Under the pieces are notes generated by a model that saw only the letters and a program-made list of their open reading frames with translations, made no database searches and was not told the DNA's origin. Of a DNA stretch of 64,000 nt, positions 11,301 to 22,299 are shown piece by piece. Position numbers and translations under genes: made by a program. Positions within the stretch are counted from its first letter, which is position 1. Every line of letters starts with the position of its first letter. The stretch lies in assembly GCA_012932865.1 (NCBI GenBank), contig SAXG01000081.1:1-64000 (forward strand), in the 5' to 3' direction. Origin of the DNA: Amylostereum areolatum. Its lineage: Eukaryota; Basidiomycota; Agaricomycetes; Russulales; Stereaceae.

Positions 11301-12595
11301 CACGGTTTGGGTTCAAAGCCGTCTTTCATGTCGATAGCATGGTCCCATGGCCGTCGGTCAGGAAGTCGCTCGGAGGTTTTCTTGTCGAATACAGGCGCAA
11401 AGTCGCGGTACGGCGGGGGGACTAAGTCTTCAAAGGTTTGCGGGCGTGCGTTCTCTTTTGAATGCTCTGCAAGCTCCTGCGCTTTTGTAAAGCCCGCGCG
11501 GATGGGTATTGCATCTGGATTAGGACCATCGGTTTCAGGGAGGATTCCGGCGCTGGCGTAGTCCATTGATCTCCCAGTCTCGGAATACCATGGGCCGCTC
11601 GTCGTCGTCTTCAGTGAAGAGTCGTGCGGGTAGAGGGGAGCGATGGACCGTGCGGACGCGAACACCTTTGACTCTGCGTGCAGGAATAACATAAGTGGGG
11701 ACTGGGGTCCAGGACACATATGTCGGCTCTGGGAAGGGATCGTCCAGACGAGAGGTGTCCTCGGGGTTTTACCTGCTTCAACCTTACGCTGTGATTGGAC
11801 CGATGATGGTCTCCGTGGCTTGGTTGCGAGGTTTGTCACAGGAGGTTTGGACAGAGTGCATGAGGGGGGGCAGCGGAGCATGTCAACACGGTCTCGTTGC
11901 CAGTCTATGGTGGGATTGTGCTCATCGAGCCAGTCTGTTCCAAGGATCATGTCATGATCACCGATGTCGGTGATGAAGAACTCAGCTTCTTCCTCATGGT
12001 ATGCCTTTGAATCTTGCGAGTATATCCGGATCCGCTGGGTCGTTGTGTCGCGTACCCAGCCCATGATGTTCTCGGTGCCGTCCACATTACGCACGGGGAA
12101 TGGGTTTTCTAGTTTTCTTGTGGTGAGCTTCTTGCGTTCAACGAAGCTTCGGTTCAGGATAATTCCTTCTGCGCCGCTATCAAGCAGCGCGTCTGCGTCG
12201 ATTTCTCTTTTGGTAACTCGTCCGATCAGCTTGACTTTGAGCGTGATCGATGGTGTTTGCCTGTTCTTGGTGACAGTAGACAGATACAAACACGGGGGAT
12301 ACGATTGCTCACAGGTATGTATGGATGATAGTATAGCGAAACGATTCGACGATGATACCAAAAGTCCTTTGCCTCCACCAGACGACGCGACTGGGGGGCG
12401 TTTCAAAAATCCTGCGATTCCAGGATGTCCTTCAACAGCGCTACTGCCTGCTCCTTGCCTTCCGCGTCCAGATCCTTCAGCTGGCGAGTGATCGCCGCGA
12501 TGGTTTTGGATGGGTCGGGAGCTGCTTTCGCAGTGGACGGAGCCGTGTTCAGTCGGCAGGGGAGGGGCCTTGGACCCAGTCTCTACTGCGCCCAC
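8395..12595 (-). pseudogene. pol: Chromovirus pol: protease, RT, RNase H, integrase, chromodomain; broken
   Basis: Protease: LLDSGAEG motif near 12180 and ILGTDWLDEH near 11920. After a frameshift near 11190, reverse transcriptase (11181 onward) with SKMDVRWGYNN, FGLMNSPATFQ and the catalytic IYMDDILVF near 10850. RNase H follows with VEVDASDFATGG and WTDHKNLEHF. After another shift, integrase carries the HHCC finger (H...AGHPGRFKTYELV...CATCQ, 9750-9600), the first catalytic Asp in [13 protein letters not shown] (near 9550) and, in a third frame, SDRGPQFAG (near 9340). The C-terminal part (9171-8395) holds a chromodomain (YDVEDIVDSK ... YLVKWAGYPDSENTW, near 8660-8550), which targets insertion to modified chromatin in this clade. 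Confidence 0.93.
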
Positions 12596-13430
12596 CCGTC
12601 ACGCGCTCGAGTCGCGGTTGGGGCAGTCGCGGGAGACGTGACCGGCTTGTCGACACATGAAGCACTTGTCTTCGCGCATCATCTTTGCGCGCTCGTCGTC
12701 CGTCAGCTTTGCAGGGTGGGTCGAGGTGTTGGTGAAGGCGCCGACTCGGCGCGACGAGGAGTCGTTGGTCGAACCGTTCGAGGTGAGCGCGACAGCCCCC
12801 TTGGACTGACTGCTCTTCCTCTCCGGGTTCTCTTCGAGCCACTGGTGGTTGATGCGGTGGGCGCGCTCCTTCCACTCCGCGAGCTTGGTGGGGAACGGGT
12901 ACGACCGGGCCACCTGCTTGCCGAGGTCACGCTGAAGTCCCTTCTTGAAAAAGTGGATTAGCGCCTCGTCGTCGTACGCTGACATGGTTGCCAGCATCTC
13001 AAACTCGGTGATAAAGTCAGTGACGTCCCGGGTGGTCATTGCGAGCTCGTTGATCTTACGCTGAGCCTCTATCTTCGGATCGACGGGCACGAAGTCTTTG
13101 CCAAACCTCTCGAAGAGCTCTTTGTAGGAGCTATAGTGGAGTGTTGGGGGCGTGGGGTCGAGGGTGTCGGCGTCTTCCTTCTCGTCTTCATCGGCGAAGA
13201 GTTCCATGCGGCGATGCGTGGCCCAGGCTTTCGCCGTGTCGTCCTCCATCAGGCTGAGGAGGAAGCATCATCTTGGCGTCATCTGTGGCATAAACATCCT
13301 TGTTAACGCGCAGGAACATGCGGAGCTCGAGGGAGAACCGGAGGGTGTCGCGTCTATCGCCTTTGAATGGCTTTGGCTTGGGGCCGATCTCCCGCTTGGA
13401 GACGGCAGGTTTGGATTCGGCGTCGGACAT
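12407..13430 (-). pseudogene. gag: Chromovirus gag (capsid/nucleocapsid), broken
   Basis: Starts at ATG 13430 (MSDAESKPAVSKREIG) and reads as a retrotransposon capsid: FKGDRRDTLRFSLELRMFL, then after a one-base shift near 13255 a helical core with YKELFERFGKDF and MTTRDVTDFITEFEML. A CCHC zinc knuckle CFMCRQAGHVSRDC lies near 12620-12665. A premature TGA follows at 12599. The true C-terminus is still visible in another frame (IAAITRQLKDLDAEGK ... ILESQDF, stop near 12407). Gag packages element RNA in cytoplasmic particles. Confidence 0.88.
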
Positions 13431-13432
13431 CT

Positions 13433-14777
13433 TGTCGAAGGGGAGGGGGACGGTGAGGGATTGGGCAAGTTCTTGATCAAGGCGGCGTAGGGTTTCTCGT
13501 CGGCGTTCTTCTGCTTCTTCAACTTCGTCCTCAACTTGTTTTGCAACAAGGAAGTCGGCGGGGGTGAGGAATTGCTGGTTATGATGCCACGACCAGTGAT
13601 CTTGGACGGGACTGAACGAAGTGGGCTGCCACTCAACTACTGATCGTCCTGGGGTTCCGTTCTTGTTCCGTCTATAGGCGTACCACTTCCCAGTTGTGTC
13701 GTTGTGGTTGATCCCTTCTGGGACTTCGATTACAGTACGTCGACGGGGTGGGGGCGAGTTGGTCGGAGGGGGGTTCAGGAAGCGCTGTAGAACATCCGCA
13801 GCGGTGGCAAAATCCGATTCTTCGACGTAGGGTTGTTCGTCGCGGTCGTCGAAATACCAGTCTCGACGTTGCCGGTTTGGTTCGTCGTGCAGCCAACGTA
13901 CGGATTCCTTAGTCTGCTGCGAGGTGAGGATATAGTATTCTTCGGGACAGTAGTCTCGAAAAACGCCTGGGGGGAGGTTCGGAGTGGGGGGACGAGGGGC
14001 TGTGGAGGACGTGATGATGGTCTAGAAGAAGTCCGCCGCGATGGGGCGACGGCCGAGGAGTTTCTTGGTGAGGTAGCTGGCTTTTACTGCCTGGCGGATC
14101 TTATGTTCGTGGTGGCGGCGACGAAGGGTCTTACCCTTGATGGTGGGACGGAGGACTGGTGGCGGGGTGGATTCGGGGGTCCGGCGATTAAACTGGGAGA
14201 CGGAGGTGAAACTGGTTTGGAGGATCGGGTTGGGGGCGTCCTGGATGAGGTATGTGTGGTAGGTGGGGGCGTGGAGGGTGAATTCAAGGCGTTCGAGATC
14301 TATGTTGATGCACGTAGTGATCCGGACGTATAGGGCGAGGACGACAGTACCGTGATCCTTGTGCCACCTCCACTCGAAGATGCGGAAGTTGAGGCCGTGC
14401 GCGGTCCAGGGATCTTTCTTGCAGAGGTTCTGTACGGGGACGAGGCAGTTGACGGTGACGGCGTCGGACCAAGGGTAGGGGAGTGGTGCGTCGTCGCGGG
14501 GGGTGATCGGCTTTCCGTTGAACGGGAGGAAGACCGGTGCGTTCGGGAGGTCCGTGGTGGGAGTTTTTAACGTCGTAGAGACGGCAGAGGTAGATGGAGA
14601 GAGGGGTGCGAGGTAGGCGTAGGGGTAGACTGTCCAGGTGTCAGAAACACTGTTTATGAGACCGATGAACCGCCTAAGTCGCGACGATGGGAGGAGCGAG
14701 AAGAAAATAGATTCGAGAGTGCTGGGGTCTAGGGTAGTGCAACGTGCGCTACAGTACCGTATGACGAGATGGACAGT
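13433..14777 (-). other. ATG-poor leader, open in the gag frame
   Basis: From the LTR TAG at 14778-14780 down to the gag ATG, the frame continuous with gag is open except for a single TAG at 14022-14024, i.e. about 251 plus 197 codons. It has protein-like composition, for example RIFEWRWHKDHG near 14350 and EGINHNDTTGKWYAYRR near 13690. No in-frame ATG occurs, and in all three sense frames I find only one ATG (13793-13795). It may be translated from a non-AUG codon, joined by splicing, or be a former gag N-terminus. No known domain recognised. Confidence 0.7.
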
Positions 14778-15058
14778 CTAGGGAAAAGGTAAGAGAAACA
14801 CTGTCCTTATATACAAGTGGGAACGATGGTGCGATGCGATGCGATAGTGGTGCGAGCGGGGGGAACAATAAGAAAGGAGTCATGGGGCGGAGGATGAAGG
14901 TCCGGAGCAGTGATGTCATAGATAAGGATGCGGAACCCCGCTCGGAAGTCCGGTCAATGACGTCATTGAAGCATGTGATGCAAGGGAAAGTCATGTGCCG
15001 TGACACGTCGCGTGTACGAGGTCTGCAAACGAAGAGAGAAATGGAGCGATCCGTGACA
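14639..15058 (-). repeat. 5' LTR of the chromovirus (420 bp, TG...CA)
   Basis: Starts TGTCACGGATCGC and ends TTTCTGACA in element orientation. It contains a TATA box (tgtatataagg, near 14806-14816) that should drive the element. The outer 65-70 bp match 8311-8378 and the inner 310 bp match window bases 1-309 in inverse orientation. Confidence 0.85.
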
Positions 15059-15063
15059 CGGAC

Positions 15064-17570
15064 TCCCGTCATGACCCTCATATTTTACGCCACATCACAC
15101 GCGCAGATCACTCTACTCTCATCAAAGTTTGCAACGCGCCGTACCTAGAAGCTCTTCAACAGAACCAAGAATTGCTAGACAACAACAAGAAAATGCGTGT
15201 GGAGCTGGAGAGCACAAGGTGAGTAACATCTGCTCTATTCTGACATCTCGTCTAATGTCTCGTAAATGACTACTCGACGAGATGATGTCAAAGCTTCCCA
15301 TTTTAATTGGCATGAACACACCCGACGCACCGGCTGCACCACCTCTCCCCTCCCCCTCCCCATCTGCACCTTCTGTTGGTACGGCTCGTTGGGCGGAGAC
15401 CCAAATCACTCTCGGCCACGGACTCGTTCTTCCCCCAGAGCCTCCCACGACAAATGTCCTGGTGTCCGCTACTGGACCAGCAGTAGCTACACAAAGCGTA
15501 CGAAGGGCAAAGCGTCGAAGCCAGGCCGGCATTCGAACACAGTCAACAAAGCACAAACCTATATTGAAGATAAAGATGGAAATCCGATCTCGGGGGTCGA
15601 CGCGGACCAAGCGCGTTCCCTCCTACAATCATGCCTCCACTCCCTTCATTGGAGCGGACAGCTCACACCAACCTCGACGACGTTGGGCTACGAAGCGCGG
15701 GTGTACATCCACACGGTGTTAGCTAACCGTTTTCCGTGTCTGCGCTTTTGCGAATGTGGCATGTGGAAAACAGACATGTTTATCAAGCAGGCCTATCCCG
15801 TCTTTTGGAGCAACCACGGAGCATCTGCGGATGAAGACACTCTCAAGATCGAGGACGAGCCGACGCAACTCAATGTCAAGACCGGTGTAAAGCGCCCTCG
15901 TGAAGCGACTTCCGATGACGACGGGGGTGCCGACAATGGCGAAAGTGTCCCACCTGTCAAGAAAAACTGTGTGAAGAAGAATTGTGCTGAGGATCCCTCC
16001 ATGTCGACTCTTTCAACAGTATCTGAAACGGCATCGTCAGTCCACCCCTCTCCAGTATCTTCAACCCCGCCTTTCTCGACACCGGGTCCAGCACCATCGG
16101 CGATGCCGGTGCCCACTCCAATGGCTCCCGCACTGCCATCAAGGCCCACCCTACGTATCATCCCGCCACCCTCGGTAGCCACCACGATCCTGACGGTCAC
16201 TCCATCCTCGACGACTCGGAACCTAACCCTCGACGTCGACATGACCCCTCCCATGTCCGCGCTCCCTCCGACCCCCCCGCCAATACCAACATCTCCATCA
16301 TTGGCCGTCACCCAGCTGGACCTGCCCTCCGGCGCACTGTCCTCAACACCTACGCAAGCAGGATTTCCGGCCACGTCGCCGCCATCAGCAGCACCACCGA
16401 CAGCTGCTGAGTTGAACCAGGCTCCCGAGTCCGCGCCGTTCAAGTCGACACGCACACAAATGGCACCTCCTGCAACGGTGTCGCCGTCGGCCACACCACC
16501 GGTGCTTTCACCCACTGACGAGGCGAATCCTGCCTGCGCGCCATCCTTGATGCTTGGAGAAAGAGCCGCTCTGGCGACGGCATCACTGTCGTCTGCACCA
16601 CCGTTGCGTCCATTTGCCTCTGCCGAGACGAATCCAGCCTCCGCTCCGTCGCCGACAGCTCTCGCAGGCGCGGCGACGTCACCATCGGCCATGCCCCTGT
16701 TGCTTCGGACATTCGCTGGCGAGACGAACCCTTCGTTAGCACCGTCATCGACAACTGTAGAGGTGCTCACTCCCCCCACGGCAATGGTACCGGAACCACC
16801 ATCGTCGTCTCCATCCTCCTAGCCAATTGTTTCCCAATCGCTGGACAAGGAACCACCTGCCGCAGCGACGAGGAGTACAGATGCCAGCCTTGGTGCTCGC
16901 CCTGCTCTGGCTGCTCTGATCCCTCGTCCCGCAAAGTTGTGGGTACATTTCTAGATAACTCACTTATCTACTCATGCGACTTTTTACAGTGCTATCACTC
17001 AACGTGAACCGCGTGTGACACGCTCAACCGCTACCACCACCGCCGCCACAACACCAGCCTCGTCATCGTCGGAGGTTGGAAAGACAGAACTCCCTGCAGC
17101 GGCGTCCTCAAGCGGAGATCTCCCCGGTTCATCGACGACTCCGAAGGTATCGAAGGGGGGGAAACGAGGTGGGAAGGGGGCTGATCCGAGCTTGGTGGCA
17201 AAGTACAAACCACGTGTGGTTAGCGAACAGTGCGTGCCCCTCTTTCTCAATATCCCACACTCGATGAAAATCCTTCAATAGGAATGTGTATATAGGTCAG
17301 ATGCTCGAGAAAAACCCTGCCGCCCTTTACTCAGAATATCTGGCCGCGTTTGGTTCTCTCTCATCCGAAGAACGTCAGGTACGACCTCCTAGCCTCTCCT
17401 TTTGTTTTCTTGCTAGTTTGGCTCATGTCTGTATCTAGGGCCTGCGAGATCTATGCAAGGAAATATGGGTATGAGAGCATCTTTACTCCTGATTGCATCC
17501 CATCTGACTCGGCTTTTTCTAGCGCGATCCTTCTAAGGCTCCCAAGGCCACGGCGTCGGAACAAGCATAG
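15064..17570 (+). CDS. 5'-truncated multi-exon gene of unknown function beside the LTR
   Basis: A frame beginning right at the LTR edge (DSRHDPHILRH...) reads to a clear gtgagt donor at 15219, with a helix-rich stretch (LEALQQNQELLDNNKKM). A long exon to 16822 follows, with a conserved-looking block (IEDKDGNPISGVDADQAR ... LRFCECGMWKTDMF) and a long Pro/Ser/Thr-rich tail. An in-frame TAG at 16820-16822 may lie in a 66-nt intron (donor gtagag near 16755). Further exons: about 16823-16935, 16987-17232, then QMLEKNPAALYSEYL and ERQ|GLRDLCKEIW, stop at 17570. No start codon is seen; the LTR probably removed the 5' end. The join of the first two exons is not resolved. Probably a disordered nuclear protein; function unknown. 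Confidence 0.5.
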
Positions 17571-18640
17571 CTACCCATGCTACACTGCCGCGATCAAGAT
17601 ACCGATCAGACGGAGGATGTGGTGCCGCGGTCGAGTTGGAGGGTAGAGGGTTTTTAGGTTCTAGGTATTTTTCATGATGTTATGATGCTACGATGTCTAC
17701 AATATGAGTGTTCCTAATATCACTTGTTCTCCGCAATCGGCCTGAATCGAGTGTACCGTTAAAAGGCATGAATCGAGGGGAATATAAATAGATAGGGTGG
17801 AAGAACCCACCCGACCATATGTACTACATGAATCGAGGTGAATATACAAAAGTAAAAAGACGGGAATTGAGGTGAACAGACCTCACGAAGTACGTCGAAA
17901 TCGAACTGAATAGACGGTCATAAACATACGTGAATTGATGCAACGCATGCGAGAAGTGTGTTGCGAGAAGCGCGTGGAAACGCCATGAGTCGATGATACT
18001 CGCATAGAACATATTCCCAGTCAAAAATTATGTTCCCCACGAGTTCCAGCGAGTCTCGGCAATGGGCGTCCAGGAATCGATGAGAATCGTGTCAAAAATG
18101 ATGGTTTCTCACTGGGGTTGAGCCTGTCGTTCTCGTAGCCCAGCCAATCAAAAGCAATTGGAATCTGATGCCAATTATCTGTGATTGGCTGAGCTATGCG
18201 TGTGACCAGCAACGATGGCACTCGAGCGACGTGAACGGTACCATCCCGCCTTACATAGGCACTACTGTTTCCCCCCCACATGCAACACATGTCATCTGTT
18301 TCTCCCCTTTCTTTAGCATACTGACCATATCCTCTATCACAGCTATCATATTCACATTGTACCATAACATATGCTAACCCATGCCGAGCACGACAACAGA
18401 CGCCCAAAAATATACACAACAGAACATTATTGCAAGACAACCGATGGACAAGAAAGACCACCGGCCAGGATTCTTTTGAAGAAAGAGATAAACTGATCAT
18501 AAACATGGCTCTGAAAAGAAGCCTACGCACACGTTTGGGCGTCCAGTAGCGGGCAATATTCTCCCTGGTCAATGTCTGAGTTTCCCAACGAGGTAAGGTA
18601 CACACCAGTATTGTATGCATCACCTTCTCTCTGCTCACAT
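17571..18640. other. Intergenic: degenerate minisatellite and CCAAT inverted repeat
   Basis: 17729-17915 holds about five imperfect copies of a gaatcgaggtgaata motif at irregular spacing. 18141-18150 (cagccaatca) and 18182-18191 (tgattggctg) form a 10-bp inverted repeat containing CCAAT boxes. The open frame on the minus strand at 18021-18638 has no recognised domain and I do not call it a gene. Confidence 0.45.
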
Positions 18641-19640
18641 CTCCACTCTTTCCTTCCCCGCAGCCGCCCTCAGACTCGGAGAAGGCTGGGGTGGACCGGG
18701 CGGTGGTGTCCGATGACTCACACCTCTCCTCATCAATAGCGATTCCAACTGCCTCCTCGGCGGAAACACCGCAACAGGCCTTGGCCCGGACCTATTCACA
18801 GGCGTATCGTCGTACACTGCCAAACAGTATGGATTCGGACTTGCGGACGACATGCCTATGAAGTGTCCTCCAGACATCCGGTCATGGTGCTGCAGAGCAT
18901 GCCACTTGGACCCCGCCAGCGTCAGCATGGCAAATGGACCCCCATATCTTGCGGCCGCCGATGCGCCGGTGCTGCACGCCCGGGGGAGACCAAACTCCGC
19001 GCGAAGGCATTGTGGTCGGGTTGAACTCAGAGCTGCTTTGCCAGAAAAGTGTCTCGAACATGCGTGAGATTGAATCATCGAATACACGCATACGTGCTGC
19101 GACACGGAAGGGGGCGTTTTAGGCCCGTGCCTACTGGTGGAGTCCCAAGACGAGCGCATCGAGAACCCTGTCATGGTCCCTCCACTACGTGTTGGTGTCA
19201 TCGGTGTACATGTGGACGAGGACGGAATGTACCACAGTGCTCAGGCTGCGGAGGATGCGTCAAGGTCGCTCTGAAAAAATGGCGGGTCACGCATTCGGCG
19301 CGGCGTGAGGTCTTTCTCATCGCCCTGCACGAACATCAAGCGCGCGGACAGAACATTTGGATAAGAGTGCGGCGCGGGCATCAGCAGGATCGCTTGGGAA
19401 GAAGAGGTGGTCTGGAGGAGCGTCAGGGATCCATCTTTCCTCAACCCCGGTAAACAGGTTGTTCGGGAAAATCACCCTAGTCCAAGTCCATTGGAAAAAG
19501 CGTATTTTGAACCTGTTACGGCAGTTCCTCCTCTTCGTCTTCAGCATTGTTGCTGTTGAAAAAGTGCGCAATCGACTTCATCCCCTCTGTCTCTTTCATG
19601 CATTCCACCTCCATCCTTTCCTGCGTGCACACTGACCTCA
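18640..19640. other. Unresolved stretch, probably gene remains
   Basis: Plus-strand pieces look faintly protein-like: QQALARTYSQAYRRTLPNSM ending in a stop near 18855, and Cys-rich CWCHRCTCGRGRN...CSGCGGC near 19190-19260. They lie in different frames, and competing frames are open on both strands. No start, domain or coherent exon set could be fixed. Confidence 0.25.
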
Positions 19641-19988
19641 CTCACCATTTAAAATCTCACTTCAAAACCCTACCCTTGAGAAAGCTATTTGGACCGGTTG
19701 GAGAGGGTCTGTTGCGGCTGTGCACTGGCAGGTACCGGTATGGCTGGTGTTGGACTGAGATAATATTGAACGTGTAAGAGGTAGTAAAAAATCTTCGGAG
19801 GCGCTGGGGGTGCCCAACTATGTGTCAACGAGGAATGAAGGATTGAGTGACGTCGATCGACGACGATGAGAGGGAACCCGAGGACGACGTGAAGTGGAAC
19901 GGGCGAGGTGACGAGGGCGTGATTATGTAATGGGAAGTCGAGACGCGCGTGCGAAATTGAACCTCGGTCGTCCCGTCTACCCTACAAA

Positions 19989-20052
19989 TGACGGCCTGAA
20001 ATGCACTGAAAACGGAATTTTCAGTGCAAATCAGGGCATTTCAGGGCCGTCA
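19989..20052. repeat. Nested palindrome, 64 bp
   Basis: Outer arms tgacggcctgaaatgc (19989-20004) and gcatttcagggccgtca (20036-20052) pair with one extra G. Inside them tgcactgaaaa (20002-20012) and ttttcagtgca (20018-20028) pair perfectly around a 5-nt loop. It could fold as one long hairpin. It resembles a miniature inverted-repeat element or an extrudable cruciform; nothing coding overlaps it. Confidence 0.7.
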
Positions 20053-20154
20053 GGAAAATCGGAAAAGTACTGATGCGCTAATCGGTCATGTCAGAAAACG
20101 GTGAGTGTATTGAGTGTATTCTCGTAGGATTTTGACCAGGCTATTGACCGCCAG

Positions 20155-22157
20155 CTCCCTCCAGACAACTATACACCTTGGCCGCCGAGACTTACAATTG
20201 TAGAGAAAACGAGACGGTGGTTCAGCAGAGCGGTTCTCAATCGTTCTAGGGAAGACTCAACTTTGCCATCGTACTGGGAGATTGACCCTTCTCCCGACCG
20301 CGTCAGGGAAAAGAATAGGATGGCACTGGCAGCACGGCCCGTCTTACTCAAATGTGCGTATGATTTTTTAGGGTCTGTGAAAGAGACTAAGCAAGACTGA
20401 CACGTTTCTCATGCTGCCAGGTTCAGATCCTTACCCAGACCCGGTGCCTCCTCCATATCGCACACTACACCCTGAAGAGTCTTCAGCGGTATCTTCAGAT
20501 GGAACCCTCCCAGAAACTGCTCGTGCACTAGGTGATGCTTCGCCTGCCAGCTGCGTGTATGACCTCGCCATCCCTGGATTTCTTCTGGACTCTGCCCCAC
20601 ATACCGATACGCGTCCACGTCGTTCGGGTATCTTCTCTCATCGTCCGAGGTTCGCTTCCCCTGACTTTCTCATCGCACTCGTGTTGACCGTGATCTGTTG
20701 TAGCAGTACTCGGGGCGAAGGTCGGCCGGCACTCTCCCCGTGTCCACGGGACCACACAACCGCCATCGAGCACCTTATCCGCCCTTCAGGACCTCTAACC
20801 GAGTTTGAGCTTTGTGGATGGCGCACCTGTATTGGAGTAGGTGGATTCCCGGGCTATTTCTACCACACCGCGATGCATATCGTTGCGGACATGGACCTTC
20901 GCTCCGTTGCAACGTTGGATTCCCTCTCGGAGATGCTGGATGGCACCGAAACCATCTATCAGCCTCCTTCCGGTTGGGAGCTATGGCTCCGCACCACGCC
21001 CGGTCACGCATCGACGGAAACCGTCAAGCCAATTCAAGCCTGGATCAATCACAGAATGAAGTGGGTATCTTTCACGTATCCGGATGACGGTCTCCCTAGA
21101 GTATCCCATGGTGTCCTCTCTGAGCAACATCGTGAGAAACTCTCTCTCCCTCCACCCATTCGCACGAGCTTAGAGGTCGCGACGTTTAGAACTAGAGGGG
21201 GAGATTCAATACTGGTCGTACATGGAGTCTCACCCATCACACGGATCTGCTATACATCGAGCCACCTCAACGGCGGTGAACAAATTGTGTAAATATCGGG
21301 CGGGTACGTCGTGAGGCAGCATCCCGACTTAGTCACCCTGACCCCTTGTGCTAATCGAGTCGTACCCTTTAGATCTTCTCTCGCCAGTACCGGGACGTCC
21401 TGCATCACCATATACTCTCGAACAGTGCCGGGAGCTTACAGATATCCTTCGCGCTTGTGATTCAGGTGAGACGCCAATGGTTTCTCTCCCCCCGTGCTCG
21501 TTTCGTCGAACCTGGGATCACATTTGTTCAGAACCAAGGCTGGAAGAAACCGTCTCGACGAAGGGGGCGGTTGCCGCGCGGATTCATCTGCGCATCGGTA
21601 AGTTTGTCTTCGCCCACCCGCCCATTCATCTCACACATGTGTTCGCCCCTTCAGCTACGCATCGTCTCTCAGTGGCCGTTGCGGCGCCGAGTCCCCTCTC
21701 GATACTCGCCAGAAGCGCTGGGATATTCAATGCCTTGCTGTCCCAGCACGTCACCATCATGGCGGTATTCCACGCAGCGGTCAGTTCGCTCCGCTCCCTC
21801 CGTCTGGCAGGAAATCGACTTACAGGACGTTGGACTGCAGATAGGAATATCTTTGTGCTTCATCACGCGTTGCGTGCTTTGATACACAGCCCCGAGACGT
21901 ATACGCGATCAGACGCCCGTCATCTACACCTCCCCATCTGGGGACGCCAGATCCTCGTTGGGATGAGGGATGGATCGCGTTGTCGACAAGTTGGGATACT
22001 GAAGGTGGGCGATCGAGCGTGGGAGGCGAGATATATATGTAAGTATGTGTTCACGGCATGCCCTCGAATCGCCTCGCGTTGCGCATACATAGTACTTGGG
22101 AAAATCCGATTTCATTGCCATTCGGAAGAGATGTGTGATGTATATGTACTACCGTGA
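20155..22157 (+). CDS. Multi-exon gene, WW-like Agaricomycete family (tentative)
   Basis: Exon 20155-20353 (PPDNYTPWPPRLTIVEKTRR) joins in phase through an intron (donor gtgcgt, acceptor ctgccag at 20420) to an exon from 20421 (CSDPYPDPVPPPY). A 54-nt in-frame intron near 20649-20702 is likely. The next region contains TIYQPPSGWELWLRTTPG, resembling the P-x-GWE core of a WW-like module, then a long segment to a donor near 21290. The next exon (21384 onward) reads IFSRQYRDVLHHH in phase, with less certain exons to 22157. Some fungal proteins combine such a module with C-terminal membrane helices. The start codon and last exons are not secure, and the gene may be damaged. Function unknown. Confidence 0.4.
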
Positions 22158-22299
22158 TCGTCCAAGGCGCCACGAAGGGCCTAATCTCTGAGGACGTGAT
22201 GTTCGCTCCGATCACGCGGTTGAGTGCGACGCACTCGGGGAGACGAGCGTGCGGAGACGGCCGCCAGACAGTTTCGTTGACGAGGAAGTGGGCGCGGGA

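Larger units (their letters stand above)
8311..15058 (-). mobile_element. Ty3/gypsy chromovirus (LTR retrotransposon), frame-broken copy
   Basis: Minus-strand element in the order LTR (15058-14639), leader, gag, protease, reverse transcriptase, RNase H, integrase, chromodomain, polypurine tract, truncated 3' LTR. Order and chromodomain place it with chromoviruses. Frames shift in gag (near 13255), at the gag end (near 12597), before RT (near 11190), between RNase H and integrase (near 9940), inside integrase (near 9540) and between integrase and its C-terminal region (near 9200), so this copy cannot make its proteins. The 5' LTR is complete and the 3' LTR keeps only its first 65-70 bp. Confidence 0.93.

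Noticed and set aside
15793..16779. 328-codon minus-strand open frame
   Set aside because: Antisense shadow of the Pro/Ser/Thr-rich exon of the plus-strand gene; Gly/Val/Asp repeats come from the reverse reading.
18021..18638. 205-codon minus-strand open frame
   Set aside because: No domain, odd Cys/Trp content, crosses a CCAAT inverted repeat; no supporting splice structure.
19049..19453. Cys-rich plus-strand frame resembling a zinc finger
   Set aside because: Cysteine spacing fits no finger I know and the frame has no supported start or splice partners; kept only as an unresolved stretch.
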